From positions 1,612,001-1,676,000 of the forward strand of contig LR590464.1 in assembly GCA_901472455.1 (NCBI GenBank): DNA of 64,000 nucleotides. Direction: 5' to 3'. The notes beneath the pieces were generated by a model. It ran no database searches. It had not been told where the DNA came from and worked only from the letters and a program-made list of their open reading frames with translations. Source of the stretch: Leclercia adecarboxylata. Its GTDB lineage: Bacteria; Pseudomonadota; Gammaproteobacteria; Enterobacterales; Enterobacteriaceae. The position numbers and the translations under genes were made by a program. Positions 23,326-34,169 of this stretch are shown piece after piece; position 1 is the first letter of the stretch, and the number at the start of each line of letters is the position of its first letter.

Positions 23326-23339
23326 TAACGGATCCGTTA
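23326..23339 (+). promoter_or_regulatory. Palindrome in the sxy leader
   Basis: TAACGGATCCGTTA is a 14-bp perfect palindrome 45 bp upstream of sxy. It can form a hairpin in the sxy leader or serve as a protein-binding site. In E. coli the sxy leader RNA structure limits translation, so an RNA role is plausible. Confidence 0.4.
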
Positions 23340-23383
23340 ACAAATGACTGCACCATTACTCCATGATTTAAAAGGGAAATATC

Positions 23384-24010
23384 ATGAAAAAGTTATCCTA
23401 CGAGCGGATCTATCAATCCACGAAATATCTTTCACCCCTCGGAGAGGTCCAGCATCGCGCCCTGTTTGGCGGATACACATTGGCGGTGGATGACGCAGTC
23501 TTTGCGATGGTGTCAGACGGGGAGTTGTACCTGCGTGCCTGTGAAGAGAGCGCACCGTATTGCGCCAAAAATACCACCTCTTATCTGACGCTGATGAAGC
23601 GGGGGCGCGCGGTATTGCTGAATTATTACCGTGTCGATGAGGCGCTCTGGCAGGATCAGAATAAGCTTTTACAGCTCTCGTCACTTGCTCTCGAAGCCGC
23701 GCGGCGGGAGCGCCGTGAGCGGTACAAACGCGACAGGTTGAAAGATTTACCCAATCTCAACTTTCAGCTTGAGATTTTGCTGAATGAGGCGGGCATCACC
23801 AACGAAGCAGCATTACGCGCCCTCGGTGCTGAGCAGAGCTGGCTGAAGATCAGAGCGCTTAACAAGCATCTGAGTTACAAAGTGCTGTTTGCGCTGGAGG
23901 GGGCGATAGTGGGGCTGCATGAAGCAGCGCTCCCGGCGCTCAGGCGCCGGGAGCTGGTGGAGTGGTACAAAACGCTACCGGTAGAGAACAGTCCTCACTC
24001 AGGCAGTTGA
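23384..24010 (+). CDS. sxy: Competence/CRP-S regulator Sxy (TfoX)
   Basis: Co-activator that works with CRP at CRP-S promoters of DNA-uptake genes. An N-terminal TfoX domain (YLSPLGEVQHRALFGGYTLAVDDAVFAMV) and a C-terminal TfoX domain (LPNLNFQLEILLNEAGI...EGAIVGLHEAALP) are visible. It is 208 residues (E. coli 209). The C-terminus overlaps the convergent yccS end by 16 bp. The frame is intact. Confidence 0.94.
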   Translation: MKKLSYERIYQSTKYLSPLGEVQHRALFGGYTLAVDDAVFAMVSDGELYLRACEESAPYCAKNTTSYLTLMKRGRAVLLNYYRVDEALWQDQNKLLQLSSLALEAARRERRERYKRDRLKDLPNLNFQLEILLNEAGITNEAALRALGAEQSWLKIRALNKHLSYKVLFALEGAIVGLHEAALPALRRRELVEWYKTLPVENSPHSGS

Positions 24011-26129
24011 TTCACGTGCTGCTGTAAACGACAAATTTCTGGCAGCAACGCAATAAGCAGACCGATTTGCTGCAGCACTAACGGCGCTTTGGTCTCGGCA
24101 CCCGGTTCAATATGCGAAATGCGTTGCGCCAGTTCGGACAGGGCCTGCTGAACACGAGGCTCATCCGCCGGGCGTTGATGAAGCGCATCATCGACATAGC
24201 AAACGGCGTCATCCAGCAACGCCAGAATGGCCGGGCTGGTCAGCCGCTCGCGGTGTGCGCCCAGCGCCGAGATGTAGCTGGTAAATGTATGGTTCAGGCA
24301 CAACAGGCGGAATGCGACTTCACGTGTTTCCGCCGTCGCCCGCGGCTCCGTTGACATGTTCGAGACCACCGAGGCCAGCTCCGCATCGCGGTTATGCGCA
24401 TCGCGCCGGGCGATGCGATACGCCAGTCGGTTATCCCGGCCCTGATGATACTGCTCAAGGATGGCATCCAGATACCGGCAGTTAGCGTTCATCGCCTGAT
24501 CCAGCACGCGGGGTAGGTTACGGAAGCGCCAGTCTGGCCAGATAAAGCTCACCGCGGCCCAGGCAATGGCGCAGCCAATGAGGGTATCGATGATGCGCGG
24601 CAGCGCCACTTCAAAGCCTTCCCCGAGCAGGTTGAAACAGAGCAGAACCAGTAGGGTTATGAACATAGTCGCATGCGCGTACTGCACATTGCGAAACGCA
24701 AAAAAAAGCACCCCGGTGATCACAATTAAGATCAACTGGCCTTCCACTGAAGGGACAAAGTAAAGAATCGGCAATCCGATGGCGACCCCCACCAGCGTAC
24801 CGAGAATACGCAGCGCAAGCCGGTGGCGGGTGGCGTTGTAGTTGGGCTGGCAGACAAACAGGCTGGTCAGCAAAATCCAGTAGCCATGGTCAAGCCCGGT
24901 CACCTGTATAAAGGCATAGCCAATACAGAGCACCACCGACATCCTGACGGCGTGGCGAAACAGTGCCGATTCCGGTGAAAAGTTGCGGCTTAAGCGCAGC
25001 CACATATCGCTAAAACCGTTAAGACTGTCGTCGGCAAGCTGGTTTTCGACATCGTTACCGGGCATCGCCTGGGCTTGCCCGGATTCGATAGTGGCGAGCT
25101 GGGCATCAATGGCGCGCAGGTTGCTCAACAGAAAACCCAGCGCTTTCATTTGTTCGGCAGAGGTCCCGCTGGCCTGAACGCGATCGAGCGCTGCATCCAG
25201 GTGCGTGAAGGCCCGCTCAAAACGCGGATCGTGCTGATAGGGGATGCGCAGCAGGATGGAGCGTGACAACTGCTGGCAGGCCTGCGCCTGCATAAAGAGC
25301 AGCCGCTGGAAGCGAAACATGACGTCGCTATAGCGAAACTTCTCGCGCAAGGTGGCGTACTGAATATGTGATGAACTGGCACGCTCATGGATATCCTGCG
25401 CCACAAAATAGTAGTGCAGGGTGCGGCGGGTGCCACGCTGGCCGCGATCGCCGCGCAAGCGGGTGAGCAGAGAGGCTTTGGTCTGGTTTAACGTGGTCAC
25501 CAGTTGACCGTTCGCCAAAGCCAGATCGTACAGCGGTGCCTGGCCGTCATCTTCAATATCCGGGTCGAAGAGGCGGGATTTTAGCTCGAGGTAATGCGCC
25601 AGCTGCTCATAGCTGCGGGCCAGATTGTCCTGCAACGGGCGAATAGGGAAGATGAGATGCCCGGCAAGGGTGAGCAGGTTATACCAGACCGCCCCCAGCA
25701 ACAGCAGAACCGGTTGCTGATACCACTGGTCGTAAAGTGACACTCCCAGCATGGTATAGATAGCAATCAACAGAGCGCCAAAGGCGATGGTGGCGTAGCG
25801 CTGGCCCAGCCCGCCCAGCAGAATAAATACGCTGGTGGAAAGCGTCAGTCCGATGGCGAAAAGCCACGGCCACGGAAGAGCAGCTCCACCGACGCCGAGG
25901 CGATAAAAAAGCAGATCAGCGTGATGACCAGATTGCGCAGCCGACCGGCGAGACGGTCATCCAGATCGGCCAGCGCCCCGGCCACGACGCCCAGCGTCAG
26001 CGGAATGGTCAGCTTCACATCCCCCAGCCACCAGGGCAGGGCGGTGCTGCCACAGAGGGCAATAAAGATTCTGGCGTTATACAGCCAGGCGCTGTTGAGG
26101 GTGTAGCGGCGAAGCAGCGGGCTTAGCAT
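23995..26129 (-). CDS. yccS: Inner-membrane FUSC family protein YccS (frameshifted)
   Basis: Predicted efflux-type membrane protein of unknown substrate. Two blocks of about five to six membrane segments are separated by a cytoplasmic region, as in the aromatic acid exporter family. The frame breaks at 25874-25875, where CTTCCGTGG should read CTTCCCGTGG. Restoring the C joins VELLF to PWPWLFAIGL and gives 711 residues (about 717-720 in E. coli). It is the gene immediately downstream of yccF on the same strand. Confidence 0.92.
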
Positions 26130-26147
26130 AAGCGCACGGGATCCTTG

Positions 26148-26595
26148 TTACGGAAAACGACGGCGGGCGTTGGCCTCACGCGCAGCACGGGGCAACTTCC
26201 ACCGGGACGACCCGGCGTCCGACAGGCCACAGCGCAATGGCGGCAATTTTGAAATTGGCGATCCCGACAGGGATGCCGATAATCGTAATGCACTGCGCGA
26301 TCCCTGCCACAATATGCATCAAACACAGCCACCAGCCGAAAAAGATCAGCCACAGAATATTGAGCAGCGTTCCTCCGGTATTCATGAGCGCGTTTTTGCT
26401 GCCAGGTTCCAGCTCATCCACATGGACCGCTTCATTACCGAACGGGACCAGCGAAAGTTTGGTGATCTCCCAGCAGGAACGCGTCAGCGGCAGGGTGAAG
26501 ATCAGGACCACGCTGACCAGGGTTGCCAGCAGCCAGGAGAGCGTAGTGGCAAACCCACCCAGGACAAAATTCAAAATATTCAGAACGGTACGCAT
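26148..26595 (-). CDS. yccF: Inner-membrane protein YccF (frameshifted at the C-terminus)
   Basis: Small DUF307-type membrane protein of unknown function with two duplicated YccF modules, about four hydrophobic segments and an RSCWEITKLSLVPFGNE loop. GGGG at 26189-26192 (plus strand) should be GGG. Correction turns the end into VEVARAAREANARRRFP and gives 148 residues, the E. coli length. It is followed by yccS with an 18-bp gap. Confidence 0.92.
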
Positions 26596-26718
26596 AAAAC
26601 CTCAATTCTTTCCATAATGTTGAAGCCCTGCTGATTGTAACGTTTTTTTGCGCTGGAGCACCTGAAAACTGGCAGTTAAACTATCAGGCAATTATTCACG
26701 TCGTGGATCGGGCTGGAC

Positions 26719-28774
26719 ATGGAACTGAAAGCAACTTCGTTGGGCAAGCGCCTGGCACAACATCCGTACGACAAAGTCGTTCTGCTCAACGCCGGGGTAA
26801 AAGTCTCCGGCGAACGTCACGAATATCTCATTCCCTTTAACCAGCTGCTGGCCATTCACTGTAAGCGCGGCCTGGTCTGGGGCGAGCTGGAGTTTGTCCT
26901 GCCTGAAGAGAAAGTGGTGCGTCTGCATGGGACGGAGTGGGCGGAAACCCAGCGTTTTCATCACCATCTGAACACGCTCTGGCAGCAATGGAGTGCTGAA
27001 ATGAGCGAAGTGGCGGCGCAGGTATTGCAAAACGCACTGAATGACATTACCACCAGCAATGAGCAAAACAGCTGGCTGACGCGGGAGAAAACGCTGGGCC
27101 TACAGCAAAAAATTAATCAGGCGTTGCAGGCGCTGCCGCTGTCGGTCTCGCGGCTGGACGAGTTTGATAACTGTCGGGAAGCCTGGCGCCAGTGTCGGGC
27201 CTGGCTGGAGGATATTGACCAGAGCCGGCTGGCGCACAACCAGGCGTGGACCACCGCCATGCTCAGCCAGTATGCCGATTTTTTTGCCGGTATAGAGTCA
27301 TCTCCTCTTAACCCGGCCCAGGCCCGGGCCGTGGTCAACGGCGAGCAGTCTCTGCTGGTGCTGGCGGGAGCCGGCAGCGGGAAAACCTCGGTGCTGGTGG
27401 CGCGGGCGGGCTGGCTCCTGACCCGCAATGAAGCCGTCCCCGACCAAATTTTACTCCTGGCATTTGGCCGCAAAGCGGCCCAGGAGATGGATGAGCGAAT
27501 CGAGGCCCGGCTGCACACCCGCGACATTACCGCCAGAACATTCCACTCCCTGGCCCTGCACATCATTCAGCAGGGGAGTAAAAAGGTGCCGGTCGTCCAG
27601 CCAGCTTGAGAATGACACCGTGGCGCGGCAAAAGATCTTTATCGAGGCCTGGCAACAGCAGTGCAGCGAGAAAAAAGCGCAGGCCAAGGGCTGGCGTCAA
27701 TGGCTGGAAGAGGAGCTGGAGTGGAGCGTGCCGGAAGGCAGTTTCTGGCAAAACGAGAAGCTGGCGCGCCGACTGGCCCCGCGGCTCGATCGCTGGGTGA
27801 GCCTGATGCGGATGCATGGTGGCGCTCAGGCTGAGATGATTGCGGGCGCGCCCGAAGAGATCCGGGCCTTGTTCTCAAAACGGGTGAAGTTAATGGCCCC
27901 GCTGTTAAAAGCCTGGAAAACTGCCCTTAAGGAAGAAAATGCCGTCGATTTTTCCGGGTTGATCCATCAGGCCATCATTATTCTTGAAAAAGGTCGCTTT
28001 ATTAGCCCGTGGAAGCACATTCTGGTGGATGAGTTTCAGGATATCTCTCCTCAGCGCGCAGCCCTGCTGGCGGCGCTGCGGGCGCAGAATAAACAAACCA
28101 CCCTGTTTGCCGTCGGGGACGACTGGCAGGCGATCTACCGTTTTAGTGGTGCCCAGCTGTCATTGACCACGGCGTTCCATCACTATTTTGGCGAAGGCGA
28201 TCGCTGCGATCTCGATACCACATACCGTTTCAATAACCGGATCGGCGAGATCGCCAACCGGTTTATTCAGCAGAACCCGAACCAACTGGCAAAACCGCTG
28301 AACAGCCTGTCGGTAGGCGACAAAAAAGCGGTCACCCTGCTTGCAGAGGATCAACTCGATGCCCTGCTGGATAAACTCAGCGGGTACGCCAGGCCGGAGG
28401 AGCGCATTCTGGTGCTGGCGCGATATCACCACCTTAAGCCCGCCAGCCTGGAGAAAGCCGCGACCCGCTGGCCGAAACTGCAGCTGGATTTTATGACCAT
28501 CCATGCCAGCAAGGGGCAGCAGGCAGATTATGTGATTGTGGTAGGGTTGCAGGAAGGGAGCGATGGTTTCCCGGCACCGGCGCGCGAATCGGTAATGGAG
28601 CAGGCTTTGCTGCCAGTGGTGGAAGATTTTCCCGATGCCGAAGAGCGACGATTATTGTACGTGGCGATGACCCGCGCCCGTCACCGCGTCTGGCTGTTAT
28701 TCAATAAAGAGCAGCCGTCGCGCTTTGTGGAGATGTTGAAGGACATCGATGTGCCGGTGGTGCGTAAACCGTAG
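26719..28774 (+). CDS. helD: RNA polymerase-recycling helicase-like protein HelD (frameshifted)
   Basis: Superfamily 1 ATPase (helicase IV). Walker A AGAGSGKTS lies near residue 217, motif II near VDEFQDISPQ, motif III near GDDWQAIYRFSGA and motif VI near VAMTRARHR. The N-terminal domain is the helical DNA- or RNAP-contacting region. GTCCAG at about 27597 has one extra C. Removing it joins KKVPVV to SQLENDTVARQ and gives 684 residues, the E. coli length. It is divergent from yccF. Confidence 0.95.
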
Positions 28775-28779
28775 CGGTG

Positions 28780-28872
28780 TTTTACCCGGTGGCGCTGCGC
28801 TTACCGGGCCTACGGGTCATGCGGTTTAGGAGTTTTGTAAGCCGGGTAAGGCGAAGCCGCTACCCGGCAGGG
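28780..28872. repeat. Pair of REP elements (BIME-like)
   Basis: Two inverted REP-type units between the convergent helD and mgsA: CCGGTGGCGCTGCGCTTACC...GGCCTAC and GTAAGCCGGGTAAGGCGAAG...CTACCCGGC. Both match the enterobacterial repetitive extragenic palindrome pattern. Confidence 0.85.
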
Positions 28873-28879
28873 CGGGCAT

Positions 28880-29338
28880 TTATTTCAGGCGTTCAGCCAG
28901 ATAGCGCTGATAATCCGGGATCAATATCTCTACCTGGTCGTTGAACTGCGGAGAAGCAATAATAAAATCCGCCGTCGACAGGTTGGTGGCGACCGGAATG
29001 TTCCATACCGTGGCCAGGCGCAGTAGCGCTTTAACGTCCGGGTCATGCGGGACTGCATTCAGGGGATCCCAGAAGAAGATCAGCACATCAATCTTTCCTT
29101 CCGAAATCTGCGCGCCCACCTGCTGATCGCCGCCCATTGGGCCGCTCAACATGGCATTGACCTGAAGCCCGGTTTCGCGGTGGATCAGATTACCGGTGGT
29201 GCCGGTGGCAGAAAGCTGGTGTTTTTCCAGCAAGGATTTGTGGCGCTGGACCCAGTTGAGCAGCATCTGTTTGCAGTGATCGTGCGCCACCAGCGCGATA
29301 TGTTTGCGGTCCGGCAGTGTGCGAGTTGTGAGTTCCAT
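28880..29338 (-). CDS. mgsA: Methylglyoxal synthase
   Basis: Converts dihydroxyacetone phosphate to methylglyoxal and phosphate, a bypass of lower glycolysis when phosphate is short. It is 152 residues, as in E. coli. The phosphate-binding GTTGNLI and the catalytic stretch [12 protein letters not shown] (with the neighbouring Asp of [10 protein letters not shown]) are intact. There is no operon partner. Confidence 0.97.
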   Translation of the reverse strand: MELTTRTLPDRKHIALVAHDHCKQMLLNWVQRHKSLLEKHQLSATGTTGNLIHRETGLQVNAMLSGPMGGDQQVGAQISEGKIDVLIFFWDPLNAVPHDPDVKALLRLATVWNIPVATNLSTADFIIASPQFNDQVEILIPDYQRYLAERLK

Positions 29339-29417
29339 AATCTCTATCCGTTAGTTAACTGGTTACAGATTACTGGAAGCACCTGACGCTGCAAGGGAAA
29401 GGGGTAAAAAATGCGGC

Positions 29418-30082
29418 TCAGGACGAGGGTTGTTGCTTCGCCCATTGCAGAAAACGGCTACGGGTCTCGGGATCGGCCTGGGCAAACCAGTATTTGAGCC
29501 GCTGCTCAGTCAGGTTCTGCGACTGCGGCGGCGGCATATCCAGCTCGGACACGCCAGATAGCAGCGTACTGTCGTCGGCCATGGTGGTGGAGAATTGCGG
29601 TATTGAGGCGCTCTGTCCGGCTTTGTTATATCGCTCGGTATCGTATTCGTAATTCACGCCGGAAGGCGTATCGGTGATCGCCAGAATATCCAGCTTCACC
29701 GGAATCGGGGTCGCATCGCCATCCAGTAATTCAATATGCGGTGAATGATCAAAAAGTTGCGACTCTTTTTCTGTTTCCAGCCGGGGAAGACTAAAATTAA
29801 CCTGACTGATGCGCTGGGTGTTGAAACTGGCGACCAGGGGAGGGGAGATATAGACCCGTTCTTCATGATTGCCGAGGCGAATGGTCTTCTCTACCCGAAA
29901 CACAATCTGATGAGGGCCATTGTCCAGCTCGATGCTGTCCGCGCCGCGCAGCAGTGAACTGGAGACCTTTTTTCCGTCCAGTACCAGCAGATCGATGTCC
30001 GTAGAGAGCCGCAGCGTTGTGGCAAAAAACGCAAACCGGCATGAGCAGCGCAAACAGACTCCAGGCAAATGCCGGTTTTCAT
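29418..30082 (-). CDS. yccT: Periplasmic DUF2057 protein YccT/CsgI (two frameshifts)
   Basis: Secreted protein that in E. coli restrains curli assembly. The body ([20 protein letters not shown] to QWAKQQPSS) is intact, but the signal peptide is scrambled. From ATG 30082 the frame reads MKTGICL, then needs one base removed near 30061 and one A removed from the run 30024-30029 to give [13 protein letters not shown], a normal signal peptide. Correction gives 220 residues, the E. coli length. Both changes are probably errors. Confidence 0.9.
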
Positions 30083-30253
30083 AAAAAACCCTCTTAAAAA
30101 ACGCGCGTCATGAATAATGTATCAAATTTTTTCTTAAATCATATTTACTAACATATAGACATAATCTGGGCATTTGCCCTCATGCGGACGTATGGGATGG
30201 CAGGTTGCTTTCGCTGCATGAATATTGATGATGAATACGCCAGGAGGAAATCC

Positions 30254-30668
30254 ATGAAACAGAATGATATTGCTGAGATCCTGTCCACCACCCGGACCAA
30301 TTGCGCTGGTAGGGGCAAGCGATAAACCCGACCGTCCCAGCTATCGGGTGATGAAATACCTGCTCGATCAGGGCTACCACGTGATCCCGGTATCACCAAA
30401 AGTGGCAGGTAAGACGCTGTTGGGCCAGCAGGGGTACGGCACCCTGGCAGAAGTACCGGAAAAAATCGATATGGTGGATGTGTTCCGTAATTCAGAGGCC
30501 GCGTGGGGCGTCGCGCAGGAAGCCGTTGCCGTCGGGGCAAAAACCCTCTGGTTACAGCTTGGGGTGATTAATGAACAGGCCGCGGAGCTGGCGCGTGAGG
30601 CGGGGATGAACGTCGTCATGGATCGCTGCCCGGCGATTGAGATCCCACGCCTGGGAATGGCGAAGTAA
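30254..30668 (+). CDS. yccU: CoA-binding domain protein YccU (frameshifted)
   Basis: Small Rossmann-fold protein of the CoA-binding family ([21 protein letters not shown]), function unknown. The N-terminus [15 protein letters not shown] is in one frame. An extra A at 30299-30300 (CCAATTGCG for CCATTGCG) breaks it before IALVG. Correction gives 137 residues, as in E. coli. A ribosome site (CAGGAGGAAA) precedes the ATG. Confidence 0.93.
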
Positions 30669-30669
30669 T

Positions 30670-30705
30670 AAAAAACCCGGTCAGCCACCGGCTACCGGGT
30701 TTTCG
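30670..30705. terminator. Bidirectional yccU/hspQ terminator
   Basis: AAAACCCGGT...ACCGGGTTTT stem with a GTCAGCCACCGGCT loop region lies between two convergent genes. Confidence 0.8.
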
Positions 30706-31083
<378 letters not shown>

Positions 31084-32274
31084 TTACATGATGCGACAGG
31101 CAAATCCTTTCAGATACAGCCCTTCCGGATAGGTAGCGATCACCGGATGATCGGCCGCCTGACGGAACTGCTCTATAAATTGTACATCACGACCAGCATC
31201 TACAGCGGCATCCGCGATAATTTTCTGGAATAATTCGGTGGTCATCAGGCCTGAACAAGAGAAGGTCAGCAGCACGCCGCCGGGGTTAAGCAGCTGGATC
31301 GCAAGCATATTGATGTCTTTGTATCCACGGCAGGCACCCATCAGCTGGTTTTTGTTTTCCACGAACTTTGGCGGATCCATCACAATAACGTCAAACTTCT
31401 CGCCCTGGTCGCGGTATTTACGCAGCAGCTTGAAAACATCGTCGCGCACAAATTCGGCTTTGCTCAGATCCAGCTTGTTCAGTGCCACGTTCTGCTTCGC
31501 CACGTCCAGCGCTTCCTGAGACGTATCAACGCTGACCACCTGGCTGCAACCGCCCATCAGCGCCGAGACCGCAAAACCGCCGGTATAGGAGAAGCAGTTC
31601 AGCACGCGTTTATCAGCAACGTACTGGCGGGTCGCCAGACGGCTGTCACGTTGATCAAGGTAATAACCGGTTTTATGGCCACCCTGAATATCCACCAGCA
31701 GTTTCATGCCGTGTTCTTCAATCGGCAGCAGGGCTGGTGGCAGTTCACCCGTGACGGTGCCCTGAGTCAGCTCCATCCCCTCTTTTTTACGCACCGCAAC
31801 GTCGCTGCGATCGTAAATGGCGCACTCAGGATACTGCGCCTGCAGGGCGCTGATTAACGCCGCACGCTGATATTCAGCGCCCGCGCTTAACAGTTGCAGC
31901 ACCAGGAAGTTGCCGAAACGGTCGATGGTCACGCCCGGCAGACCGTCGGATTCACCGGCGATCAGGCGATAGCTGTCCAGCCCGTCGCGTTTTGCCAGCC
32001 AGTCGCGCCACTGCTGCGCCTGCTGCAGACGACGAACAAAGAAATTGATGTCGATGGTTTCATCTTTATCGAAGGTCCAGACGCGCGCGCGGATCTGGGA
32101 CGCAGGCGAGTAGGCGCCACGCGCTAACCATTTACCCTGATGGTCGACGATATCAATGGTTTCACCGAGGTTGGCTTTGCCTTCCATACGGGCGACCGCG
32201 CCGGAGAAGACCCAGGGATGGCGGCGCAACAAGGATTTCTCGCGCCCTTTGGCTAACACTAAACGTACACTCAT
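31084..32274 (-). CDS. rlmI: 23S rRNA m5C1962 methyltransferase RlmI
   Basis: SAM-dependent enzyme that methylates C1962 of 23S rRNA. An N-terminal PUA domain ([21 protein letters not shown]) is followed by an RlmI-specific beta region and a Rossmann methyltransferase. The motif [19 protein letters not shown] and the catalytic MDPPKF and FSCSG segments are visible. It is 396 residues, as in E. coli, and the frame is intact. Confidence 0.96.
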   Translation of the reverse strand: MSVRLVLAKGREKSLLRRHPWVFSGAVARMEGKANLGETIDIVDHQGKWLARGAYSPASQIRARVWTFDKDETIDINFFVRRLQQAQQWRDWLAKRDGLDSYRLIAGESDGLPGVTIDRFGNFLVLQLLSAGAEYQRAALISALQAQYPECAIYDRSDVAVRKKEGMELTQGTVTGELPPALLPIEEHGMKLLVDIQGGHKTGYYLDQRDSRLATRQYVADKRVLNCFSYTGGFAVSALMGGCSQVVSVDTSQEALDVAKQNVALNKLDLSKAEFVRDDVFKLLRKYRDQGEKFDVIVMDPPKFVENKNQLMGACRGYKDINMLAIQLLNPGGVLLTFSCSGLMTTELFQKIIADAAVDAGRDVQFIEQFRQAADHPVIATYPEGLYLKGFACRIM

Positions 32275-32551
32275 AATTTACTATTCTGTCGATTCCAGGG
32301 AAATGGCGCGTAGAGTAGCACAGATGGCCGGGGCAATCATCTGCGGGTACCGTTGAGCGTGGCGGCATAAATCAAAAATTATTCAGGCGAATTACCTGTT
32401 CGCAGCGGATTACACTGTTGTTGCCAGCCTGCGTTTTACAGCCCGTTTCCGACAACATTACGGCTGCTCAGCTAAAACGCTGTGCGAATCGCCCGGCCAT
32501 AATTTGCTATTCTTTGGGTTCAGGGCCAGATACGGATAAGGGGGACAGAAC

Positions 32552-32833
32552 ATGGCAAAAGTCTGCACAATCGCATGGGTCCACGGCACGGTTCAAGGCG
32601 TTGGCTTTCGTTACAGCACTCAGCGAGAAGCCACTGAACTGGGGTTGACCGGGTACGCGCGCAATATGGATGACGGTAGCGTCGAGGTGGTGGCCTGTGG
32701 CGAGGCGGAACAGGTCGAGAAACTACTCGACTGGATTAAAGCGGGCGGGCCACGTATCGCCCGGGTTGAGAAGGTTCTGTCAGAGCCGCATCAACCCGAA
32801 CGGGATTACGTCAATTTTGGTATTCGCTATTAA
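32552..32833 (+). CDS. yccX: Acylphosphatase YccX
   Basis: Hydrolyses acyl phosphates such as carbamoyl phosphate and acetyl phosphate. It is 93 residues with the catalytic arginine in VQGVGFRYS (about residue 20) and the catalytic asparagine in [11 protein letters not shown] (about 38). A ribosome site (AAGGGGGAC) lies upstream. The stop overlaps the stop of convergent tusE. Confidence 0.95.
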   Translation: MAKVCTIAWVHGTVQGVGFRYSTQREATELGLTGYARNMDDGSVEVVACGEAEQVEKLLDWIKAGGPRIARVEKVLSEPHQPERDYVNFGIRY

Positions 32834-33160
32834 ATGCACTTCACGGGCTTAGGCAAGCCGGCGATCTTTGTCGCCTGTTTTGCCGGGCCTTTCGGGAACA
32901 GACGATACAGATAACGGCTGTTGCCTTTCTCCTCGCCATACTTATTGGCCATCGCTTTTTACCAGCATGCGGATGGCGGGGGAGGTGTTAAATTCCAGAT
33001 AAAAATCACGCACGAAGCGCACCACTTCCCAGTGTTCTGGCGTCAGGGCGATCGACTCTTTTTCAGCAATGACCGCCGCCAGGCCTTCGCTCCACTGGCT
33101 GGTCTCTTTCAGATAGCCTTCGCTATCGGTCTCAATCTCTTTACCTTCAAAGTTCAGCAT
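32830..33160 (-). CDS. tusE: Sulfur relay protein TusE (frameshifted)
   Basis: Accepts persulfide from TusBCD and passes it to MnmA for 2-thiouridine synthesis in tRNA. It resembles the DsrC family. The frame runs to MLVKSDGQ and stops because the T-run 32956-32960 (plus strand) has one base too many. Correction gives 109 residues ending PVKCI. The penultimate Cys is the sulfur carrier, so the written frame would be dead. This is probably an error. I chose [10 protein letters not shown] as the start by family length. Confidence 0.92.
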
Positions 33161-33205
33161 AATCATCACAGGTTTATCGAAAACCGCGGCAGTTTACCAA
33201 AAAAG

Positions 33206-33231
33206 AAAGCCCCGCATAAGCGGGGCTTTTT
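33206..33231. terminator. Terminator between tusE and yccA
   Basis: AAAGCCCCGC-ATAA-GCGGGGCTTTTT, a strong stem with T-runs in both orientations. It probably ends yccA transcription. Confidence 0.85.
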
Positions 33232-33245
33232 ATGTAGCACTATGG

Positions 33246-33902
33246 TTAATCGCGGCTGGCGAAGCCCAGGATGCTCAGCAGGCTGACAAAGATGTTATAC
33301 AGCGACACATACAGGCTCACGGTAGCGCGGATGTAGTTAGTCTCGCGCCATGAATGATGTTGCTGGTTTCCATTAGGATCGCCCCGGAAGAAATCAGGAT
33401 GAACACCGCGCTGATAGCCAGGTGCAGGGCCGGCAGCTGCAGGAAGATGTTCGCCACCATACCGATCAGCACCACGACGATGCCCGCCATCAGCATACCG
33501 CCAAGGAAAGACATGTCTTTGCGGGTGGTCAGCACGTAAGCGGAACAGCAGAAGAACACCAGCGCTGTGCCCCCCAGTGCCAGACCGATCAGATCGCCCA
33601 TACCGGCAGACAGATAGGTGTTAAGCATTGGCCCCAGGATATAACCCAGGAAACGGTGAAGGCGAACGCTGATAAAATACCCACCGGCTTATCAGCGGTT
33701 TGTAGGTCAGGAACATCAGACCGTACATACCAACCAGCGTCAGAATCAGCCCCGGAGACGGCAGCATCAGCACCGTACTGGCGGTGGCCGTCAGTGCGGA
33801 AAAGGCCAGCGTCAGGCTGAGCATGAAGTAAGTATTGCGTAGCACCTTGTGGGTGCTGAGCAGCGATGTGCGGTCGCGTGAAGAACTAATAATACGATCC
33901 AT
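33246..33902 (-). CDS. yccA: FtsH-modulating membrane protein YccA (three frameshifts)
   Basis: Seven-segment inner-membrane protein of the BAX-inhibitor-1 family, a substrate and modulator of FtsH that protects jammed Sec translocons. [23 protein letters not shown] begins it and ILGFASRD ends it. One base is missing at each of about 33699-33701, 33653-33654 and 33346-33348. Restoring all three gives exactly 219 residues, the E. coli length. They are probably sequence errors. Confidence 0.92.
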
Positions 33903-34169
33903 GAGTCACTCTCTTATGACAGATGTAATTAACGGCAAGAATAGAAAACGACGCGCCGGTTACAAAGTGGTTTTACCCATCTTTACTCAGCGTCTTAGGG
34001 ACAGAGCCAGCATGAAATTTTCCACAACGCGCCATATGCAGAACGAACCGCGGTTTGTCAGGATTAATCAGATCAAGCTCTTATAGGTCACTGAAATATA
34101 TTGCCTTATTCCAGCCGCAACGCTAAGAGTTATTTTGCATCGTCAAAACTAAACTATAAGGCGAAGGAC

